Shown here: piece after piece, positions 1 through 6,016 of the stretch
Layout of the letters: each line of letters opens with the position of its first letter
How positions within the stretch are numbered: the stretch's first letter is position 1
Source: SVTX01 sp045638125
GTDB taxonomy: Bacteria > Bacillota > Clostridia > Oscillospirales > CAG-272
DNA length: 30,894 nt
Assembly: GCA_045638125.1 (NCBI GenBank)
Contig: JAZUAS010000025.1
Span: 1 to 30,894 of the forward strand
Direction of reading: 5' to 3'
Notes under the pieces: generated by a model
Database searches by the model: none
What the model saw: only the letters and a program-made list of their open reading frames with translations
Told to the model about the DNA's origin: nothing
Position numbers and translations under genes: made by a program

Positions 1-543
1 GGTACAAGCGATTGCAGTTGCACCGAAGTCGAGCATCATTGTGGTAAGCTTCTTGGAGTTGCCGACGCTCATGGGAACGACGGTTGCGCCGATCTTTTCA
101 GCGCCCGCGTGTGCGCCGAGACCACCGGTGAAGAGGCCGTAGCCGTAAGCGACCTGAATGATGTCGTTCTTATTCACGTTTGCCATAGTCAGGCATCTTG
201 CAACGCATTCTGCCCAAACGTCGAGGTCGTGACGGGTGTAACCTACAACGGTGGCCTTACCTGTTGTACCACTGGATGCATGGATTCTTACTATCTGTGA
301 GTTGGGAACTGCAAAAAGACCGAAAGGGTAATTATCACGAAGATCGTCCTTAGTGGTAAAGGGGAGCTTGGTTATGTCCTCGATATTCTTGATATCGCCG
401 GGCATAAGACCGACAGCCTGCATCTTCTTGCGATAAAACTCAACGTTGTGATAAACGTAGTCGACCAGCTTGCGGAGTCTTGCGCTTTGCAGATTAGTCA
501 TTTCATCTCTGCTCATGCATTCTTTTGTTTCGTTCCAGATCAT
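1..543 (-). CDS. paaK: Phenylacetate-CoA ligase (PaaK family), second copy, cut at window edge
   Basis: This is an AMP-forming arylacetate:CoA ligase, which activates phenylacetate or related aryl acids to the CoA thioester in the cytoplasm. Only the first 181 codons are inside the window; the C-terminal adenylation lid lies beyond base 1. The visible part begins MIWNETKEC, contains the family stretch DNYPFGLFAVP, and carries the adenylate-binding loop HASSGTTGKATVVGYT, followed by YGYGLFTGGLG. It resembles the complete copy at 2901-4202 closely enough to be a paralogue; the DNA around 303-335 and 3966-3998 is nearly identical. The start ATG (541-543) is preceded by AGAGG at about nine bases. 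It is the last visible gene of the operon and follows iorB by 25 bases. The exact aryl substrate cannot be read from the sequence. Confidence 0.9.
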   Translation of the reverse strand, partial: MIWNETKECMSRDEMTNLQSARLRKLVDYVYHNVEFYRKKMQAVGLMPGDIKNIEDITKLPFTTKDDLRDNYPFGLFAVPNSQIVRIHASSGTTGKATVVGYTRHDLDVWAECVARCLTMANVNKNDIIQVAYGYGLFTGGLGAHAGAEKIGATVVPMSVGNSKKLTTMMLDFGATAIACT

Positions 544-568
544 TGTAGTGTACCTCTTTTTTGCGTGT

Positions 569-1135
569 TTATGCGTTGTAACCTCTTGCAAAAGCTTCTT
601 TGTTTATGTCAATAGTCTTTGCGGGTACGGTTTTTTCAATAATTTCGAGCCAGTCATTTTCGTCAAATCCGATGTGCTTTGCGGCAAAGCCGAGAACTAC
701 GCTGTTAAGCACCTTACTGTTGCCAAGGGACTTTGCGATTTCCATTCCGTCGATTGAGTAAACGTTGTGAGTTTCTCGAAGACCCTCAAGAATGTTTTCG
801 GGGTAGGTTTTAGCGCCGATAACAACGGTCATAGGATCAATGCGGCAATCGTTTACAACGAGAACGCCGTCCTTTTTGAGGAAATGAGAGTAGCGGAGCG
901 CTTCAAGTCGTTCAAACGCGATTATAACGCCTGCCTGACCCTCCTCGACCACGGGCTCGTAAACCTTTTCGCCGAAGCGGACGAAGGTAACAACGCTTCC
1001 GCCTCTTTGAGCCATACCATGAACCTCGGAGATCTTTACGTCAAGACCCTGCTCGAGAGCGGTCTTACCTATAATTCTACTTGTGAGGAGTGTGCCCTGA
1101 CCGCCAACTCCCACTATCATAATATTCTTAACCAT
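569..1135 (-). CDS. iorB: Indolepyruvate:ferredoxin oxidoreductase, beta subunit
   Basis: This is the small (gamma-like) subunit of the two-subunit arylpyruvate:ferredoxin oxidoreductase. The enzyme interconverts indole-, phenyl- or hydroxyphenyl-pyruvate plus CoA with the arylacetyl-CoA, CO2 and reduced ferredoxin. The 188 residues are the usual length for IorB. The N-terminus MVKNIMIVGVGGQG is the glycine-rich signature of the family, followed by EVHGMAQRGGSVVTFVRFG, also typical. The gene begins one base after iorA ends, so the two are almost certainly translationally coupled. Ferredoxin dependence and oxygen sensitivity are known for the family and fit an anaerobe. Confidence 0.94.
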   Translation of the reverse strand: MVKNIMIVGVGGQGTLLTSRIIGKTALEQGLDVKISEVHGMAQRGGSVVTFVRFGEKVYEPVVEEGQAGVIIAFERLEALRYSHFLKKDGVLVVNDCRIDPMTVVIGAKTYPENILEGLRETHNVYSIDGMEIAKSLGNSKVLNSVVLGFAAKHIGFDENDWLEIIEKTVPAKTIDINKEAFARGYNA

Positions 1136-1136
1136 A

Positions 1137-2876
1137 TTACTTCACCACCGTTTCTATTGCGCCGAATTTGCAGTAATTCTTGCAAAGACCGCAACCGTTG
1201 CACATAGTTTCGTCGATCTTAATGCTACCGTCTGCCTGCTTGGTAATAGCGGGGCATCCGATCTTGAGACACATAGCGCACTTACGGCACTTTTCGGAGT
1301 CAACTACGCACTTATTGGGGAATTTCTGCCCCTTTAAGAGTACGCATGGCGACTTTGTGATAATAACCGTCAGCTCGTCGCTTGCGACGCTCTCCTTAAT
1401 GACAGCGGTAAGTCTTTCAACGTCGAAGGCGTTGACCTCGATAACGTTCTTGACACCGATAGCGTGACAAAGCTCTACGAAATCGATAGCGTTGGTCTCC
1501 TCGCCCTTAAGAGTCTTACCGGTAGCGGCGTGATCCTGGTGACCTGTCATACCGGTGGTGCGGTTATCGAGGATCATAACCGTGCCGGTAGACTTGTTGT
1601 AAGCCATATTTATAAGCGAGTTGATACCTGTGTGAAGGAAGGTGGAGTCACCGATAACGGCAACCCAGTTCTTTATGTAGTCCTTGCCCTTTGCCTTTTC
1701 CATGCCGTGGAGAGCGGAAATACTGGCACCCATGCAGATGGTAGTGTCAACTACTCCGAGAGGAGCAACTGCGCCTAGGGTATAGCAGCCGATGTCGCCC
1801 GATGCGTGAATACCAAGCTTTTTGAGTACGGAGAATACGCTTCTGTGGGGACAACCGGGGCAGAGAATGGGAGGACGGGCGGGAGCATCCTGCTTTTCAA
1901 ATACTACGTTATTTTCGCCAAGAATTGCCGCCTTAAGCATATTAACGCTATATTCTCCCTGACGGGTAAAGCACTCCTTGCCCTTAACATTGTAACCCCA
2001 AGCGCGGACCTGTTCTTCGATAACGGTTTCAAGCTCCTCGAAAACGTAAACGGTCTCAACCTGAGAGAGAAAATCCTCAACAAGCTTCTTGGAGATAGGG
2101 TTAACGAGACCAAATTTCAGCACACTTGCTTCGGGGAACGCTTCCTTAACGTACTGGTAAGCGATACCGCAGGTGATAAAGCCCAGCTTTTTGTCGTTTA
2201 TCTCCATCTTGTTGACGGGGAAGTTTGCCGCATCTGCCGCCATGCGAATCTCTCTGTCCTCAACCACAAGGTGTCTGCCGATAGCGCTTGCGGGCATCAT
2301 AACGTATTTCTGAACGTTGCGCTCGTAGGGCTTGTCCTCAACCTCCACTCTGTCGCAAAGCTTAACTGCGCTCTGGGAGTGAGCAAGCTTTGTGGTAGTG
2401 CGGAGAATTACGGGCGCGTCGTATTTTTCACTCAATTCATAACCGAACTTAACGAAGTCCTTTGCCTCCTGGCTGTCGGAGGGCTCAAGCACCGGCACGT
2501 GGGCTGCGCGAGCGATCATTCTTGTGTCCTGCTCATTCTGGGAGCTTGCCATACCGGGGTCGTCGGCAACTATGATGACTGAGCCACCGTTAACGCCTGT
2601 GTAAGAGAAGGTGTAGAGGGGGTCGCTTGCTACGTTGAGACCAACGTGCTTCATACAAGCAAGACTGCGCACGCCCGAAATAGACGCGCCGATAGCAACC
2701 TCTGCCGCTACCTTTTCGTTGGGAGCCCATTCGGTGTATACTTCGTCATATTTTGAAAGATATTCGCTGATTTCGGTGCTGGGAGTACCGGGATATGCGC
2801 TGGAGACCTTAACGCCTGCCTCGTACGCGCCTCTCGCGATTGCTTCGTTACCCAGCATAATTATTTTGTTTGCCAT
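1137..2876 (-). CDS. iorA: Indolepyruvate:ferredoxin oxidoreductase, alpha subunit
   Basis: This is the catalytic subunit of the arylpyruvate:ferredoxin oxidoreductase, 579 residues, with the normal domain order. The N-terminal pyrimidine-binding half begins MLGNEAIARGAYEAGVKVSSAYPGTPSTEI. The middle thiamine-diphosphate half contains CPGCPHRSVF and the metal/diphosphate motif starting GDSTFLHTG at about residue 409 (D410). The C-terminus carries two 4Fe-4S clusters: C530, C533, C536, C541 (with the four-residue spacing before the last Cys that IorA proteins often show) and C559, C562, C565, C569. It is cotranscribed with iorB and flanked on both sides by arylacetate-CoA ligases, which supports aryl rather than pyruvate or branched-chain substrates. 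The direction in vivo, oxidative or reductive, cannot be told from sequence. Confidence 0.95.
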   Translation of the reverse strand: MANKIIMLGNEAIARGAYEAGVKVSSAYPGTPSTEISEYLSKYDEVYTEWAPNEKVAAEVAIGASISGVRSLACMKHVGLNVASDPLYTFSYTGVNGGSVIIVADDPGMASSQNEQDTRMIARAAHVPVLEPSDSQEAKDFVKFGYELSEKYDAPVILRTTTKLAHSQSAVKLCDRVEVEDKPYERNVQKYVMMPASAIGRHLVVEDREIRMAADAANFPVNKMEINDKKLGFITCGIAYQYVKEAFPEASVLKFGLVNPISKKLVEDFLSQVETVYVFEELETVIEEQVRAWGYNVKGKECFTRQGEYSVNMLKAAILGENNVVFEKQDAPARPPILCPGCPHRSVFSVLKKLGIHASGDIGCYTLGAVAPLGVVDTTICMGASISALHGMEKAKGKDYIKNWVAVIGDSTFLHTGINSLINMAYNKSTGTVMILDNRTTGMTGHQDHAATGKTLKGEETNAIDFVELCHAIGVKNVIEVNAFDVERLTAVIKESVASDELTVIITKSPCVLLKGQKFPNKCVVDSEKCRKCAMCLKIGCPAITKQADGSIKIDETMCNGCGLCKNYCKFGAIETVVK

Positions 2877-2900
2877 TTTTATATACGTCCTTTCGGGGGG

Positions 2901-4202
2901 TTATTTAACGTTTCTGAGATCCTTGACTCTCTTTGCCTTACCCTCAAAGCGCTGGAGAGTGTTGGGGGATTCGAGCATTATCTTCGCGTCAAGTCCGAGA
3001 ACGATCTTGAGCTTGTTTTTAAGTGTCTTGGAGATCTTTTCGAGAGTTGCAAAGGAGTCTGTGATGTGAGCAAGCTCGACCTTAACGGTAAGCTTATCCA
3101 GGTAGCCCTCACGCTCAAGCACGATTTCGTAGTGAGGACCAAGCTCGTCTATGCTTAGAATGACCTCTTCGATCTGGCTGGGGAATACGTTGACTCCGCG
3201 GATCTTGAGCATATCGTCGCTTCTTCCCGAGAGGTTTTCCATACGGCAGAATGTTCTGCCGCACTTGCACTTCTCGTAGAAAAGACGGGTGATGTCCTTT
3301 GTTCTGTAACGAATAAGGGGAAGACCCTCTTTCTTGATGCAGGTGATAACAAGCTCGCCCTGCTCGCCTGCGGGGAGAACTTCACCTGTTGTGGGATCGA
3401 TAATTTCGGGAATGAAGAAGTCCTCGTTGATGTGCATACCGCAGGTCTCAAGGCATTCGCCCGAAACACCGGGACCCATAAGCTCGCTCATTCCGTAGTT
3501 GGAGGTGATCTTAATATCCTCGCCCCAATATTTGTGCATTTCCTCGCGCATAGCGTCTGTAAGCAGCTCGCTACCAACAAGAGCGATCTTTACGTTGAGA
3601 TCCTTTTCGGGATCAACGCCCATTTCTCTTGCAACCTCTGCCAAGCGAAGAGCGTAGGAGGGAGTTGCGACCAGGAGAGAGGTCTCAAAATCCTGCATAT
3701 ACATTATCTGCTTTTCGGAGTTGCCCGTGGAGGAGGGAACGATAGCCGCACCTATCTTTTCAAGTCCGTAGTGGAGACCCAAAGCACCTGTAAACATTCC
3801 GTAGCCGAAGCAGATCTGGGCTACGTCCTTCTTTGTAGCTCCGCCCATGCAAGCGATTCTGGACACACACTCGGTCCAGGTTTCAAGGTCGCCCTGAGTG
3901 TAGCCTACTACGGTGGGCTTACCCGTTGTGCCGCTGGATGCGTGTATTCTTACAAGATCATCCTTGGGAACTGCAAAAAGACCGAAAGGATAATTATCTC
4001 TCATATCCTGCTTGGTAACGAAGGGGAGCTTGGCGAGGTCGGAGAGGCACTTGATGTCCTCGGGCTTAACGCCCGCCTCATCCATCTTCTTTCTGTAAGG
4101 CTCAACCTTTTCGTATACTCTGGATACGGTTTCCTGCAATCGCTCCAGCTGTATTTTTTCTATTTCCTCACGGGGGAGGGTTTCTTCTTTTGACCAGATC
4201 AT
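2901..4202 (-). CDS. paaK: Phenylacetate-CoA ligase (PaaK family), complete copy
   Basis: This AMP-forming arylacetate:CoA ligase of 433 residues is the normal length for anaerobic PaaK proteins. The ATP-binding loop HASSGTTGKPTVVGYT lies around residues 87-102. Further motifs are YGMSELMGPG (adenine and substrate binding), RYRTKDITRLF, and the hinge and lid GRSDDMLKIRGVNVFPSQIE. A cysteine pattern C-K-C-G-R-TF-C precedes the lid, as in many clostridial members. It follows the symporter by 27 bases and precedes iorA by 24 bases. With the partial copy at 1-543 it brackets the iorAB pair, which suggests two ligases with different aryl-acid preference serving one oxidoreductase. That division of labour is inference. 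Confidence 0.94.
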   Translation of the reverse strand: MIWSKEETLPREEIEKIQLERLQETVSRVYEKVEPYRKKMDEAGVKPEDIKCLSDLAKLPFVTKQDMRDNYPFGLFAVPKDDLVRIHASSGTTGKPTVVGYTQGDLETWTECVSRIACMGGATKKDVAQICFGYGMFTGALGLHYGLEKIGAAIVPSSTGNSEKQIMYMQDFETSLLVATPSYALRLAEVAREMGVDPEKDLNVKIALVGSELLTDAMREEMHKYWGEDIKITSNYGMSELMGPGVSGECLETCGMHINEDFFIPEIIDPTTGEVLPAGEQGELVITCIKKEGLPLIRYRTKDITRLFYEKCKCGRTFCRMENLSGRSDDMLKIRGVNVFPSQIEEVILSIDELGPHYEIVLEREGYLDKLTVKVELAHITDSFATLEKISKTLKNKLKIVLGLDAKIMLESPNTLQRFEGKAKRVKDLRNVK

Positions 4203-4229
4203 TTTATGTACCTTCTTTTTGTTTGTCGA

Positions 4230-5774
4230 TTATTTTATTTCGTCCTCGATAGGCTTGTCAAACGCCTCGTAAAGGATACTGTCGTCGGGCTTCTTGGTAA
4301 AGAGAGTAACGACGACGGTGATTATCAGCGAGAATATCATACAGATAACGCCGATGAGGGGAGAGCAACCAACGCCACTTTGAAGCGCGGTTCCGAAATC
4401 GCAATTCCAACCGTTCTTGTCAAATCCGAGAACAATGATAAGAGTTGTGGTCAGCACGAGAGAGCTGATAATGGAAGCCCACACTGCGCTCTTTGTAACT
4501 CTTTTCCAGATAACGCCAAGCACGTAGGGACCCATAAAGCAGCCTGCAAGAGTGCCCCAGCTAAGTCCCGTCATATAAGCGATGGCGGCGATACCAAGCT
4601 CCTCGTTGAGTATTGCGAGGACTACGGATATTGCCACGAATATAAGGCAAAGTATTCTCATTACGGTGTTGGTGTTTTTGTCGCTTGCCTTTTTATTGAC
4701 CGCGCCTTTGTAGAGGTCAACCGCTATAACCGATGCGCTGGCAAGAGAAACCGATGAAAGGGTAGACATGCTTGCCGAAAGGATAAGCACTGCGATAATG
4801 CCCATAAGACCCGTAGGAATAACTATTTTGAGCATTGTGGGGATGACCAACGAATCGGAAAGAGACTCGGTTTGAGGGAAGAAGAAGCTGAGCGCGCCCG
4901 TGAAATAAGCGGCAAATCCGATGAGGAGCGCGAACGCGGTGCTGACGATGATCCCTTGCTTGATAGCCTTCTTATCTCTGATGGCGTAATACTTGTGAAT
5001 AGTCTGAGGGAGAGCCCAAACGCCGAGAGAGGTAAGAAGGGTGAGGGAGATCAGCGACACGGTGGTGCCGTAGATCCCCGATGCGTTTTCGTTTCCAAAG
5101 GTGAACCATGTGAGATTTTGGTTGTTTATGATTTCGCTGATATTCCAGTTCACGTTTTCGTGATTCATAAAGCAGAAGATCATGCAAGCAACGCCGAAGA
5201 TCATTATGATTCCCTGAATGAAGTCGGAGAGAGCGGTTGCGAAATATCCGCCGAAGAAGAGGTAGAGAGCGGTGAGAGCGGCAAGAGCCACCATAATTAT
5301 CCAACCGTCGATACCGAATACTGTTTCAAAAAGTGCGCTGAGTCCGTTGTAGACAGATGCGGAGTAGGGAATGAGGAAGATGAAGATAACAACTGCCGAG
5401 AAGAGCTTGAGGTTTTTGCTGCCGTAGCGCTTTTCAAAGAATTCGGGCATTGTCTTTGCCTCAAGACGTCGTGTCATGTTCTTGGTTCTCTTTGCCAGCA
5501 CCATCCAAGCGAACAGGGTTCCTACGATGGCGTTTCCTATGCCTATCCAAACCGAAGCCAGACCGAATGAGCGTCCAAACTGACCGGCATATCCGATGAA
5601 TATAACCGCCGAGAAATATGTAGTGCCGTATGCGAATGCGGTCATCCAGCCGTTAAGTCCTTTTTTGCCCGCCAGCAGGAAGTCGTTGACCGAGCCTGAA
5701 CGGTTTTTTGTATATATAGCAACTCCCACCATGGCGAGAGCGTAGATTGCCAAAATCAGATAATCCCAAAACAT
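4230..5774 (-). CDS. Sodium:solute symporter (SSS family)
   Basis: This is an integral membrane sodium-coupled importer of the SSS superfamily (relatives of PutP and PanF). It has about 13 hydrophobic segments over 514 residues. Family features include the N-terminal helix and loop with SVNDFLLAGKKGLNGWMTAFAYGTTYFSAV, the GGYFATALSDFIQG stretch, and the LSASMSTLSSVSLASASVIAVD segment that carries the conserved small and hydroxyl residues of the Na2 site. I chose the ATG at 5772-5774 because AGGAG sits upstream at good spacing; an in-frame ATG 33 bases further upstream has no ribosome binding site. It heads the operon directly behind the promoter at 5838-5866. The operon suggests an arylacetate or aromatic amino acid substrate, but family sequence alone does not fix it. 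Confidence 0.9.
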   Translation of the reverse strand: MFWDYLILAIYALAMVGVAIYTKNRSGSVNDFLLAGKKGLNGWMTAFAYGTTYFSAVIFIGYAGQFGRSFGLASVWIGIGNAIVGTLFAWMVLAKRTKNMTRRLEAKTMPEFFEKRYGSKNLKLFSAVVIFIFLIPYSASVYNGLSALFETVFGIDGWIIMVALAALTALYLFFGGYFATALSDFIQGIIMIFGVACMIFCFMNHENVNWNISEIINNQNLTWFTFGNENASGIYGTTVSLISLTLLTSLGVWALPQTIHKYYAIRDKKAIKQGIIVSTAFALLIGFAAYFTGALSFFFPQTESLSDSLVIPTMLKIVIPTGLMGIIAVLILSASMSTLSSVSLASASVIAVDLYKGAVNKKASDKNTNTVMRILCLIFVAISVVLAILNEELGIAAIAYMTGLSWGTLAGCFMGPYVLGVIWKRVTKSAVWASIISSLVLTTTLIIVLGFDKNGWNCDFGTALQSGVGCSPLIGVICMIFSLIITVVVTLFTKKPDDSILYEAFDKPIEDEIK

Positions 5775-5837
5775 TGTAAAGGTCTCCTGTGAACTGTTGT
5801 GTGCCATGATAAAACTTTAATAAAAAAGAATAGAAAT

Positions 5838-5866
5838 ATTATATCACGAATGGCGAGATTTGTCAA
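5838..5866 (-). promoter_or_regulatory. Consensus sigma-A promoter of the symporter-ligase-ior operon
   Basis: On the minus strand, TTGACA (5861-5866) and TATAAT (5838-5843) are separated by exactly 17 bases, and a TG sits one base before the -10 box (extended -10). Both hexamers match the consensus fully. Transcription would start near 5831, leaving about 57 bases of leader before the chosen symporter start. Confidence 0.88.
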
Positions 5867-5879
5867 TAAGTTATTGACA
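5861..5879. promoter_or_regulatory. Perfect palindrome overlapping the -35 box, candidate operator
   Basis: TGTCAATAA-G-TTATTGACA is a perfect 9+9 inverted repeat with a one-base centre. It covers the entire -35 hexamer of the minus-strand promoter, so a dimeric regulator bound here would probably block RNA polymerase. It does not match the Rex or Fnr/Crp consensus well enough to name a regulator. An AT-rich palindrome could also arise by chance. Confidence 0.45.
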
Positions 5880-5981
5880 TTTTTCGATAAATTTTAGTGT
5901 TTTAGCAGGATAAAATCTCGACTTTTTAAGCGTTTGCATATTTGTGTGATTTTGGGTGGCAAAATTTGAGGACTTGCATTG

Positions 5982-6009
5982 AAAAAAGCACCCCTTTTAA
6001 GAGGTGCTT
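5982..6009 (-). terminator. Rho-independent terminator after the ribosomal GTPase gene
   Basis: Read on the minus strand, AAGCACC pairs with GGTGCTT (one internal mismatch higher in the stem) and the stem runs straight into a six-T tract. It begins about seven bases after the stop codon of the TetM-like gene and separates it from the symporter operon. Confidence 0.85.
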
Positions 6010-6016
6010 AAATGAT

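Noticed and set aside
5775..5837. Riboswitch or T-box in the symporter leader
   Set aside because: The leader is only about 57 bases, with no stem-loop or T-box motif visible.
5861..5879. Rex or Fnr/Crp binding site
   Set aside because: The half-sites and spacing do not match the known consensus of either regulator, so only an unnamed operator is proposed.
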